From positions 10,471 through 74,470 of the forward strand of contig NW_006768845.1 of the NCBI RefSeq assembly GCF_000204055.1: DNA of 64,000 nt. The letters run 5' to 3'. Each line of letters begins with the position of its first letter. Position 1 is the first letter of the stretch. The notes under the pieces are model-generated. The model was not told where the DNA came from. It did no database searches and saw only the letters and a program-made list of their open reading frames with translations. Positions 20,976 to 31,170 of the stretch are shown here, piece after piece. The translations under genes were made by a program, and so were the position numbers. The stretch is from Melampsora larici-populina 98AG31. Its lineage: Eukaryota; Basidiomycota; Pucciniomycetes; Pucciniales; Melampsoraceae.

Positions 20976-23021
20976 AGGACCCTGGAAAGCCCCTATATAC
21001 CCGCCTAATTGGGTATGTAGGAATTGGCCTTTTTGGGTAAAAATGGTCCTTATGTTCTGTGTAGGAATTCTAAAAATTTGAAAAAAAAAGTCACACAGGA
21101 GCCTTATTTTGTATGTAGGAATATGTCAAAAAGTGTGGAAAAAAAAATTAGGTTTCTTACACATTAGGTAGGAAAGAGGGTTCTCAGGGCCACCAGGCTA
21201 CCCACTTCAATACATAAGGTGAGTAGCAATGATCATCGAGTCACAATGAAACCTGATGTTATTGTGTATACATACCAATCATGATAGTATTGAGTTCGAA
21301 GCTCAGGTAAGACAATTTTTTGCACATTTTTATGTAAAAGGGTGTGGAAAAATGTCATATTATGACAGTTGATGGTCATTGAAATCGAGATGTCTGACAG
21401 TCTGGCATGGGTCAGCAAGAAGGTTGTTTCAACCAGTTTCAACCGAGTCCAAACATTTGAAATGGCCTGAAAGTTGCTGAAACAGCTTGATTCTGCTCGA
21501 TCACAACATTTTTTTTGTTTGATCTTGATAGTTTTCGTTGATATTAGACACAATTACTATATCTCGTGTAGCAAAAGGAAAAGGTAATGAACGAAAGAAA
21601 AAAAACAACCACCAGGATCCTGTGGCTTCTGATCACGCCAATGCAAATGGAGCCACCAAATTGGACCCTCGGACATGTAGTAAATTGGTAGCCATCATGC
21701 TGAAAAACTCTGAGCAGATGGACAAGGCTCTGGATCGCTTACATCGATGGAACATTCATGTAAAGCTTGACCTCAATTGGATTGCAAAAAATACATCAAC
21801 AACTCTCGACATCGCAACACAAACACTTTATACAAGTGGCAATGTATCAGAAGACAATCCACTTGAAGTAAACAAGTTTGTTGTGGTTATAAAAAACAAT
21901 GTATGTCATCCCCTGTTTCAAATATGAAGCTGCCGACTCTGATCATTTAATGTACTCTTGATTCGTTTTAGATGCTTTTTTTGGGTAAGATCTGTGCTCT
22001 CTACATTTACCAGAATGGTAAGCACGAGTGGATCACCAAATCGTCCACTCGATCTAAGCTCTCATATGCATCTACCCAGCTTTACATGTATAAAGGGAAT
22101 CCTGGAGCGTGTAGTTTTGAAGAAAACTTTCCAAATCGCCTCATATTCTCGCATCTTGATATAGCAGATATTCACTATGTGTTTCCCCCCACCTCATCAA
22201 TGAATATTACTGAACCCAAGGCTAACACCATATGGATTCCTCAAGCTTATCGTGCTATGTTAAAGGCTATGAGCCAGAAACAGTACATCAAGGCAATTCT
22301 CGAACAACTTGCTGTTGAACACGCTAAAGCTAGAAAAAAATAAGCTATACTTGAATTGTAATATCTAACTTGGTTTTTATTTCTCTCCACCTTATCTAGA
22401 GATTTGATTTTGTGTTATTTCTTCAAGTTGTTTCGCTTCATCTCTCCCAAATTCAAAAAAATACCAGTCTCTTTAGTCCCTTTTCTGAAACGTTTGACTG
22501 CTCTTTTTCTACTTCTTGATATTGAATTCTCAGACCCTGATCTCCCTCATGTGTAGAGATTCACTTTGATGTTTTTACCTGTTACAGCAGTGGACCGACT
22601 GCAGTGGCTGGCCAGGAACTGGAAACACAGTCCCTCCAGTGGCTGGCCAGGAATTGAATTACTCGTTTTTTTTAAAACTCAACTACATAACACTACATAG
22701 CTATACTACTCACTAGTCTATTTCTCTCTCAACAACTTCAACTCTTGTGATTCTTCTACCAAATTCCCAAAAAAATATACAAGTTTTTCCGGAAAAAAAA
22801 TCAAGATGTCTAATTGCTCTGAAACGCCCAAAAACACAGATTTTGAGGGTCCTTATGCAGATGGAAGGAATATTGGGACCTTTCTCCGAAAAAAAAATGG
22901 TCCTTTGTCAACAGGTAGGAATCCGAGTTTTTTTTGTGAAAACCGGCGAAATTTGTGTAGGTAGGAGGGGAAAATTTCGGGATTTCCATTAGGAGGGTAT
23001 ATCGGGGCTTTCCAGGGTCCT
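20976..23021. mobile_element. 2,046-bp TIR element of unassigned family, nested in Harbinger
   Basis: The ends are inverted repeats starting AGGACCCTGGAAAGCCCC, matching at about 32 of the first 34 positions. The 8-bp word ACTCAGAC flanks the element exactly on both sides (20968-20975 and 23022-23029), a perfect target duplication. Subterminal words such as AAATGGTCCTT and GTAGGAAT occur near both ends. The only gene inside is the two-exon 21538-22343 reading frame, which has no recognisable transposase motif. An 8-bp duplication is compatible with hAT, P, Merlin or KDZ-like elements, but the terminal sequence does not begin with the usual hAT CA. Confidence 0.8.
21538..22343 (+). CDS. Unknown protein carried by the 2,046-bp element, two exons
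   Basis: I do not recognise this protein. Exon 1 (21538-21900) and exon 2 (21973-22343) join in phase 0 across a 72-nt intron with GTATGT donor and TTTTAG acceptor, giving about 243 residues with no stop or frameshift. The first about 30 residues are basic (KGKGNERKKKN), possibly a nuclear signal, although an acceptor-like GTGTAG just upstream of them makes the true start uncertain. The middle is helical (LVAIMLKNSEQMDKALDRLH). Exon 2 opens with LGKICALYIYQNGKHEWITK and contains HLDIADIHYVFPPTSSMNI and a basic C-terminus ending KARKK. No DDE, RT or recombinase signature was seen. It could be a captured host gene, a regulator of a non-autonomous element, or a highly derived transposase. The intact frame implies recent origin or selection. 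Confidence 0.6.
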
Positions 23022-23029
23022 ACTCAGAC

Positions 23030-24660
23030 AGATGGTGGTAAACTGGGGTGGTAAACTGAAAAAGCAAGTAGGGATCAGTGTGAAATTATAAATTCATCAG
23101 ATTATCAAACACCAATATTGGCAAATACAAAATCACAAATGAAAAGGATGATTTTGAAACTCAAAAATGGCTTTCAAAATTCCATAAAAGGCTCCATTTT
23201 CAATCATGAGACTTTATTTCAAATGTACTACATCGGTTTTTCAGAGGGTAAATCATGTGGAAGGCATCATATGGGCGCATCTGAACATGAAAAATCAATT
23301 ATAAACCATATACAGCATCATCAGTGGTAATATCAGGTGGTAAACTGGGTAAATTCAATTTCGAGTATTTTCACATAAAATCGAATTTCATTTTAAGGGT
23401 ACGACCAATAGAGTTAGAGTTTAGCTTGGCTGAGCAAAGTTGTAGAACGGAAGCAGCCCTTTTTTTCTGTCTATTCAGATTTTTGATACAGTCCCTATTT
23501 CTTATCTTTTTTCAGGTTTTAAGGGTAAATTGGCGGATTTTTCAGCTTTTGTGGTAAACAGCTCAGTTTTAATGATAAATGTGTGCTTGAAAATTTGTCA
23601 ATGATACATGTGGGTGTGTTGAAGATGTTTATCAATTTCAATTTGGGGGTTGTTCAATGAATTGTGTGTGAAAAAGTTGTATGAGGGTGAATTTCGAGTT
23701 TGAGGGGTGTTTTTGTCTTACTTTCTTTTTTTGTGTGTGTTTCAATTTTGATGTAGTCAAGTGTCTCTTTTCCTTCCCTTTGGGAGCCTTTTAGTTAGCA
23801 AAAATAATTACTAGATTTTTAGAATAAGCTTTTATCTTTTATTATCATCATTCAGGTAAACAACTAATGAGAGTTGGAATTTTATAATAATAAGACCCTT
23901 ATTCATCTTTTAATTAATTTCTTGTTGAGTTGTAAGCTCATTTGCTCATTTGGAAGGTGCCTGAGTGCGCCTAGATTGTGCTATTTTTGAAGTTGTTGTC
24001 CTATTTCAGCCTGGTTCTTATTAATCCAAAGATTTGAAGGTCTTAAATTTAATTCATTGATAATCAAAGTCCCTGTTTAAGAAGGGCATTTCTTTCTTTG
24101 TTTGAAGTCTTTCAATTCACCATCTCAAGACTTATTTCTCTTTTGATTGTGTGTGTTGTTTATTTGGTCTTCATTCCTCCCCTTCTTGGCTCTGCTTTCA
24201 GCTGTGTACTGAAAGAGTTCTACACCGGCGTTCAGGAATTTTATTTTACCAAATTCAAATACCCTTTTGACCCAAAAAATCATCGACTCTGAAATACAGC
24301 CTTGAGGCTGTTTTTCAACCCCAAAAACAGTTTTTGCCCCATCCCTTCATCTCCATCGATCAACTCCAATCCTCCCTCGCTCCCTCTCTCTCTCTCTACA
24401 TGCCCTTTTACTTCCTTCACATCTCTTTCCTTCACATCCCTTTCCGTCACTCAGCTTCGTTTCCATTTCGTTTCATTCCCTTTTTTATTGTGATCACCTT
24501 TCCATCACTCAGCTTCCGCCATTCTGAATGTGGCCTTCCATCATCCCTCTCCTAATTGAACATATCCATTTCAATTCTATCCTTCTCTTCGCACCATTTG
24601 ATCAGTCTTGTCTTCTTCACACTATTCAATCTGAAATCAGTTCTATTCATTACTATCAGT
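23030..24660. other. Harbinger interior without a gene
   Basis: No coding region was found in 1.6 kb between the nested element and the Myb gene. The word GGTGGTAAACTG recurs at about 23034-23056 and 23335-23347. Pyrimidine-rich sequence from about 24300 leads into the Myb gene leader. Confidence 0.4.
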
Positions 24661-24662
24661 CT

Positions 24663-24841
24663 TGTCTTCTATCACTTTCCAATCAGTCCGATTAGTCCTG
24701 TCAGTCTCTCTTCGCACTAGTCTCGTCTTCTATCACTTTCCAATCAGTCTCTCTTTGCACTAGTCTTGTCTTCTATCACTTTCCAATCAGTCCGATTAGT
24801 CCTGCTGTCCTGTCTCGTCTTCTATCACTTACCAATCAGTC
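24663..24841 (+). repeat. Tandem leader repeats upstream of the Myb gene
   Basis: Four near-identical copies of a 25-bp unit, read as TGTCTTCTATCACTTTCC followed by AATCAGT, lie at about 24663, 24725, 24768 and 24817, with short spacers containing GCACTAG or CGATTAG words. They lie just upstream of the ATG at 24866 and probably belong to the promoter or 5' leader. Confidence 0.6.
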
Positions 24842-24865
24842 TCGTCTTCGCACTGTTAGTCTGCT

Positions 24866-26327
24866 ATGGGTACCACCGACAAACCCAAACCCAAACCACG
24901 ACCGCGCGCTCTCAGAGCGGTTCGAAATCATCAAGAGTCTCATTCACCTAGCCTAGAACCAATGACCTTGCCCCCTCCGGCTAGTCCAAACCAGCCAATA
25001 GCTTCAAACCCGCCAATTGTCGAGACACCAAAAGACCCGAAGCTCAAGGCTTAATGGGATGAGGATGACAACACAATTTACATTGATGTCTTGATTGCTG
25101 AACGTCAGCCTGCTAATGGAGCAATTGGACCCGACAACGCTACCACCGCTCATGGATTCAAGATTGCAACTTGGACTAAAGTCGCTGAAAAACTTAAAGG
25201 AAGTGAAGAAAAGAAGATTCCAGGCACTAACTTGGTTCATCTTAGTGCAGTCAAGACCGCGAAGGCTTGTAAGTCTCACTGGTATGTTGTAAGTAGCTTT
25301 TTTTACATTCTTTATCGTTTTGTTTTGTTTTGTTTTTATTGATTTTGTCTTTTGCTTGTACAGTTATTGAAACTATACGCCAATTACAAACATCTCAATG
25401 GGCTGAGTGGTGCTGGGTGGAAGGATGGCTGTATTGACTTACCTGACGCAGTCTGGGCGCCCATTCTCAATGATAAAGTAAGTAGATTCTTTAATTCTCC
25501 CTTGGCATCATTCATACTGACTTCTTTGCCTCTTGAAGCAGAGTACAAAGGCGAAAGATTACGCTCGGTTGAAAGGTCGACCATTTCCCTTATTCAATGC
25601 AATTGCGACTCTAATCAAAGGCCACAAGGCTACCGGCAAGTACGTTAAAGGTTCTGTTGTTGATAACACCGATCTTCCTTCAACTTCAAGCACCCCAATT
25701 GTCAAGAGGACCGAGATGCCTTCACCCTTTATTGGCCAATCCGAGGATCCATTCAATCGCACTTTATTATCTTCTCCACCACCTGATCCTGTCCCCAAAT
25801 CACCATCTTCTGATCATTCCAACTTACCTGGAGTTGCTTACAAGCCCAAAGAAGAACTGAGTTCCGAAGATGACGGTCCAGCGGCGAAGCGACACCGCCA
25901 GTCTAAGGTTGCTCTGAAAGCATGTGGTCCAACCAAACCAAAGAAACGTTCTGGCATTCAGATTCTCAATGGAATGTCCACCGATATGAAGGACTTTGGC
26001 TCTAATATCCAGTCATCCTTTGCCTCCACTTCAGCATTGATTGACACTGCAGCTAAAACCATTCAAGTGGACAAAATTTTAACTCATGCTTCAGCTGTGT
26101 CTTTAATTTACAAATCATCGCTTCAGAACACTCAACGCTATATTGCCCTTGATTTATTTGCTGAAAAGCCTGTGCTGGCTGAAACTTATGTCAATACACC
26201 CCCTGGTGATTGTGATGGATGGCTCCAATACATTCTCAACAAAAACAGTAAGTACTTTCTTTTCTTATCATTCATTCAACACTGACTCATTCTTTCTTAA
26301 TTCTCTTTACCTTCAAGATCAACTTTG
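24866..26327 (+). pseudogene. Harbinger Myb/SANT-like accessory protein with in-frame stop
   Basis: In PIF/Harbinger elements the Myb-like partner binds DNA and brings the transposase to the nucleus and the ends. Exons are 24866-25288, 25364-25477, 25542-26247 and a tiny last exon 26317-26327, all joining in phase. A proline/basic leader is followed by WDEDDNTIYIDVLIAERQ, then WYVLLKLYANYKHLNGLSG, DAVWAPILND and GRPFPLFNAIATLIKG. This is the tryptophan pattern of Myb/SANT-like transposon proteins. A low-complexity Ser/Pro linker and a helical C-terminal domain (LIDTAAKTIQVDK, YIALDLFAEKPVLAETYV) follow. TAA at 25052-25054 interrupts the frame one codon before the first tryptophan. Re-initiation downstream would lose the start of the domain. 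Nothing else appears damaged. Confidence 0.75.
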
Positions 26328-26429
26328 AATTATTATCGATTACATCCATACACACTGATACAAATGTCTCTGTTAGCTGTCTGATCTTAAATAAAAAACT
26401 ATTAAATCTTTAAATAAAATGTTGTAGCT

Positions 26430-26825
26430 GTCTGATATTAATTAAAAAAACTATTAAAGCTTTATATAAAATTAAAAAAACTATTAAAGCTTTATATAAA
26501 ATATACTATCAACTACATTTGTATTTATACATGCTGATACAAGTGTAGTGTAGTGGCTGTGACTGTCTGGTTTGTTAGTGATTGCAATGTTAACCTATGT
26601 ATGTGTTTTTAATTCATATGAACTGATCATGAATTGAGAGGAACTTTTATTGAACAAACAAGAACAAAAGGTTTGATTAATAAATGTAAGATAAAAATAC
26701 TTCTAAGTGTAAGTGAGACTTGTAATACATGTAAGATAAAGATGCTTTGATTAATAAATGTAAGATAAAAATACTTCTAAGTGTAAGTGAGACTTGTAAT
26801 GCACATGAGATAAAGATGCTTTGAT
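26430..26825. repeat. AT-rich tandem repeats at the 3' end of the Harbinger genes
   Basis: Two copies of a 30-bp unit (about 26443-26503) and slightly more than two copies of a 75-bp unit (first at 26673, second at 26748) lie between the convergent 3' ends of the Myb gene and the transposase. They contain repeated TGTAAGATAAA words and may act as terminator or 3' end sequence. Confidence 0.6.
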
Positions 26826-26863
26826 TGAGAGTTGTAATATAAAATAAAATAGCTACATATGAT

Positions 26864-28253
26864 TTAAACACCAGGATACATGGGAGGTAGTCCATGTCTT
26901 TGTTTACTTTGATTTACCTTCTTTCTTCTTTCAGTCTCTACTAAGTACTCCCTCCACATATCTTCTGCAATTTGATCTCTGAGGTTTTTAGCATAGCTAT
27001 TACCTTCAGCAGTACTACCAAATTCTTGAAGATAACCAGATTGTTCTTGAGTAGGCGCTTCCGTAGTTTCTTGAGGGTCGGGAATGAATCCTTCTCCGAA
27101 TTGAGGGAATTCTTCAGCTGAACCTTTTGGATCTTTAACACGAATGAAGTTGTGAATGAAGCACATAACAGTGACCATTGAAATTTGAATCTTGATGGTG
27201 TATTCACACCCGTGAGCCATGATTTTAAAGCGCTTCTTGCAAACTCCAAAGATACACTCAATAATGTTACGTGCGCTAGCATGTCGAAGATTGAATAGTT
27301 CTTCTTTATTCATCGGTCTAATATGGAAGGATAGGAGTGGTGAGAAGAAGAAAGACAGAGAAAAGTATGAAAATGATGGAAGAAAAAGAAATCTCACTTG
27401 AAACCTTTCTTTTCCCACTCTTGTAAATGATAACAGACTTTTTGAAAAGGAACAATACAATCTTCAGTGAGAGCAAAGCCAGCATCACCGAGATAATATT
27501 TTCCGGCGGGGATAGTAAGATCACGACTTTGAGCCAAAGTCCAAAGAGCACCATCGGCCATACTTCCTTCAGCTCCAACCAATAAATAAATAAATTACAT
27601 GTTGAAATTGCACGCAGCAAGGACGTTCTGAGATGTGTAGCCTTTACAATTAGAGAAAGGAATGAATTCGGAAGCTGGCGGAGTGACCGGAATGTGTGTA
27701 ACGTCAATTGCACCGATGCAGTCTTTGAAATAAGGCATGAACTTTGGATTCTCGGAAAAGGTATCTGCAAGAGCAGTGTTGGCATTGGGAAGAGGAATAT
27801 ATTTGCTGAGTAAATCTCCGACGTTGGAAATTCCTTTAATAAGGAGATTGATTGTCCTAGCCGAAAGAGATAGTGATGAGAAAATTTGAAAAGAAGCAAA
27901 AAAAAAAGCGAAGAATGAAAGATAGATGAATTACTTAGAAATAGTATCAGCAGATCTTTGAAAACGATTTTGAAGTTTACGATTAGAAAGGCCGGTGATG
28001 ACAGTATAAATAAGGATAGCCAACTTCTCAGTTCCGGTGATCCAACGGGAGTCATATAAAATTCCAGTTCCTTCAAGTACTGAACGTAGTTCAAAAAAAC
28101 AGATTTGTTCATTCCAAGATTATCATAAAAAACTGAGTTATTTGGACTAGCAATAAGCTCATCAATCCAAGCCTGACCGCTGAGGATGGAAGTCAGACGC
28201 GGATTTTTGGTGAGATGAGGCAGGACTTGAGCTGCACAGGCCTGCACACCCAT
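26864..28253 (-). pseudogene. PIF/Harbinger DDE transposase, frameshift and stop
   Basis: The enzyme family excises Harbinger elements and inserts them at 3-bp TAA/TTA sites. On the minus strand the frame begins around MGVQACAAQVLPHL. At a run of seven T (28099-28093) it must shift by one base to continue as ELRSVLEGTGILYDSRWI and LAILIYTVITGLSNRKLQ. An intron (about 27930-27857) leads to [18 protein letters not shown], the first catalytic aspartate, and [20 protein letters not shown] at 27597-27595 then breaks the frame, which resumes directly with VGAEGSMADGALW (second aspartate) and YYLGDAGFALTED. A second intron (about 27410-27318) joins to ARNIIECIFGVCKKRF with the third acid, and the protein ends LPPMYPGV. 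Domain order and spacing match the family. At least two lesions, so this is a pseudogene unless the homopolymer change is a sequencing error. Confidence 0.8.
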
Positions 28254-28939
28254 GCTAAAGTAGCAAAAGATTTGAAATTGTTGCTGTTGAACAGCAAGGA
28301 GCGTTTGAGAAATTGCAATTTAAGCAACTTTTGATCTTTTGCGCGCTTTTCAGGTGTGAGAGACTGAAGGGATGAGCAAGAACGACGCTCCATGATGCTT
28401 TGATTTACGTGAATTGAAGTCTGATGATACAGAACAATGATTTTGGTCGTTGATGACCGTGATGGACGGAACAAAGGATTTTAAAATGATTTGATTGACT
28501 TTCAAGTTTCAATCGAAAGACTCTTTTCATTTCAACGTTACCAAACAGTCAAACGGTGATCAATGGTCAACGATGATCATTTTGATCTTTCGTTGACCGT
28601 TTTTGACCTTTACCGTCAAAAAATTGTTTTTGTGTAACGATTTTTTCAAAAACCAGCCGAACGGGCCCTAAGACTTCTTCAAAGAATTTTTGTGAGGTTG
28701 TATTATGAGTTAGCAAGAGAATTCACAAGGATCACGAGTTGGTGAGGAATGGGCCAAATAAAAGTATTACAAGGAAATTGAACCTAAAAATAATCATAAG
28801 TCCTTGAGGATTGGAGCCAAGGTGAACAGACCGCAAAGAAGGAAGACAGAGAAGTGGTTATGCTTTTTAGGATACGCATGAACAGAACCCCATAGTTATC
28901 GATCAAACTTCAAATGGGTTGGGAGATGCTCAAAAGTGT

Positions 28940-29950
28940 GACTTACATGTATTCTGACTGTTTCTGATCAATATTCCTGAAGAAACGACGGATGGTCACC
29001 AGAGGACAAGTTTTTTGCAGCCTTTCAAAAATCTCCTTTGCTTGTTGAAAGCTATTGCATGCAAAGCTTTCTTTTCAAAAGCCTAAATTGTACAAACTGT
29101 GAAATTTTGTGTTCAGAGGTGATTATGATCAAATATTTTTGAGCCAGGATTTGGTGTTTTCAAGAGCAAGTGTATGATCAGTGAGTGAAGGATGAGGAAA
29201 GAGATCAAAACAACGGGTTTTGATGTAACACCAAAAGAGCTCAATTGGGTTGAGCTTGCAATGGGATTTGGGCAGAAACATGTAGTGATGTCCTGCTTCT
29301 TTGATTGTCATCTGGATGAGTGGTTTCTCCCCTGAAAAGTCAGATTGACTCGAGAGAATCTTGAAGGTGCAGCAGTCAGAGATCTGCTCTGCTGGAACTG
29401 GTTGCTTGGCGGTGTTTAAATCTTGTTCAAGAGGCTTTTCAGCTTGCTTGATGAGAAGCTCAGCTCAAGAAATAGCATCTTTTGCTAGACCGCTCTTCTT
29501 GCAATCAGCACACTTGAAGACAAGTGGTTTCAGACCATTTGAGCAGCGGGATTGATTATAAAAATCCCATAAACGACGTTCGATGAGCACTTGGTTTGCT
29601 CCTTTCGCCTTCCCAGCTAGTTTTGAGTTGTTATAATCACTCGGATAACTCATGCTTTGAGTGTTTCTTCACAAGTGGACAGGTATGTTGGGATTGTCAC
29701 TTAGGGTTGTTGTATCTCAAAGATGAGGTTGTATCCCTCCTGAACTCATATTCATGTTTTGTACTCAGAGAGAATGGGGACCAAAGGACTGGTGGGCTGA
29801 CAAGCAGTCAGATACAAATAGGGCTTGTGCATCTGGATGGATGGCTTTGAAGATTGGAATTGCTTGAGTCTTGACTTCTTCAATCAACTGACATCATGGT
29901 GCAAAATCTGGTTTTGTTTTTCACCAATGTTTCTCTGCTGAATTGGATAA
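28940..29950 (-). pseudogene. DDE transposase remnant (fungal HCxLNPIE family)
   Basis: Read on the minus strand, IHPDAQALFVSDCLSAHQ resembles the second aspartate block of a transposase family widespread in basidiomycetes. MNMSSGGIQPHL follows, then a cysteine-rich piece (CADCKKSGLAKD), then HYMFLPKSHCKLNPIELFW with the third acidic residue, and finally CPLVTIRRFFRNIDQ, the usual C-terminal signature. In-frame stops are seen after the second-aspartate block (near 29776) and at 29467-29465. The N-terminal part and first aspartate were not found. This is a dead fragment. Family naming rests on motif memory. Confidence 0.6.
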
Positions 29951-30229
29951 TCCAGATATTACCGAACCTATAAAAACACTTTTTTGGTTGGGTTTGACCA
30001 CTGTGGCAGCAGAGTTTGTTCAAGAAATTAGTCAATGATTCTCAAATTGGCTGGAATTTCACACTTGACCTGAGCCCAAGGGGAATCACAGGGACAAAGA
30101 TAGATGCTCACATTGGGGTGAGCATTGAAATTTTCTTGTTTTTATTTCAAAGTTTGTTCAATTTTACTTTCAAACTCTTTCCCTTTTCTTCCTCTTTTCT
30201 TCCTGCTTGTCAACTGATTTGATGAGAAA

Positions 30230-30425
30230 CAGGAACTGAGCAGATTAACTAGGGCTTCCTCAGACATCATTCCTCAGCAAAGAAGCCTGAGGGAGGGCTG
30301 GCCCATTTTCTCACTTCACCTCAGCCCCCCAGCTGATCCTCAGTGGTATGCCTTGGAGACTGCTGATCTGGGATTTCAGACAAGGTTCTGAGCTGTTCTG
30401 AGTACTCGTCTGAGACACTGAGATG
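30230..30425. repeat. Cluster of CTGAG/CTCAG words
   Basis: About ten CTGAG or CTCAG pentamers occur in 195 bp in both orientations. This is far denser than expected and typical of subterminal binding sites of a DNA transposon. The cluster lies on the 5' side of the broken DDE transposase and may be its terminus. Confidence 0.4.
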
Positions 30426-31170
30426 GAAATGAGTATTCTCCAGCATTGTAGAACAAAATTTGAGTAAAACAGCCTGATCAGCAATCAAGTTGACTTATGC
30501 TCTCAATTCATCTTACCTCACTTCTTCACATCCATCATAACTTAAACCAGTGCATAAACCAAAATCTATAAACACCCAACAAACCTCAACAAATCTACTA
30601 AAAGCCATCAACAAGTCAATATACCCAAAGATTCTCTTACAAAAGCTACAGTTGTTATTTTTTTTTTGAAAAAAAGTAAGGAAAAAAACAGATTAAAAGT
30701 CAAATTTTCAAAAGAAAGAAAAAGAAATCAAAAATCATATATAAAACAAGATTTAAAAAACAACTCAAAGTTACATTCTGGAGAAAACAAAATCAAAATC
30801 ATCATCATCATCATCATTGTCCAAAGAAGAATTATAAAACTCATAAAATAAAAAAAAGGGTTTCTTTGTTAAAGTATATGTATATGTAAATTTCTATTTA
30901 TTTAAACAAAGTCACAATATACCACCAAAGAAAAAAAAACAATTATACAATGTAAGATATATATAAATTTAAGGAAAAATGTCTTTCTTGTTCATGTAAA
31001 GGAAAAAAAAAATCAAAAATGAATTATAAAACCAAAATAAGTGAAAAAAACAGAATACAAGAAATTAAAAAATCAAGGAAACAGAATTCGATCAAGTTGA
31101 ATCCAAAAAAAGTAAAATCAAATCAAATGAAATGAAATGAAATAAGATGATCTTTCATTTCTTTTTTCTC
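30426..31170. other. AT-rich downstream region of the Sec2-like gene
   Basis: No gene was seen. A short ATC repeat lies at about 30796-30817. The AT-rich sequence next to the stop codon probably includes the 3' untranslated region of the minus-strand gene. Confidence 0.4.

Larger units (their letters stand above)
20336..28668. mobile_element. PIF/Harbinger DNA transposon (8.3 kb including a nested 2-kb element)
   Basis: The termini are a perfect 16-bp inverted repeat, GGGCCCGTTCGGCTGG at 20336-20351 and its complement at 28653-28668. TAA lies outside on both sides (20333-20335, 28669-28671), the 3-bp target duplication of PIF/Harbinger. Inside are the two genes typical of the superfamily: a Myb/SANT-like protein (24866-26327, plus) and a DDE transposase (26864-28253, minus), transcribed towards each other. 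A foreign element occupies 20976-23021. Without it the element is about 6.3 kb. Both genes carry inactivating changes, so this copy is probably immobile. Confidence 0.85.
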
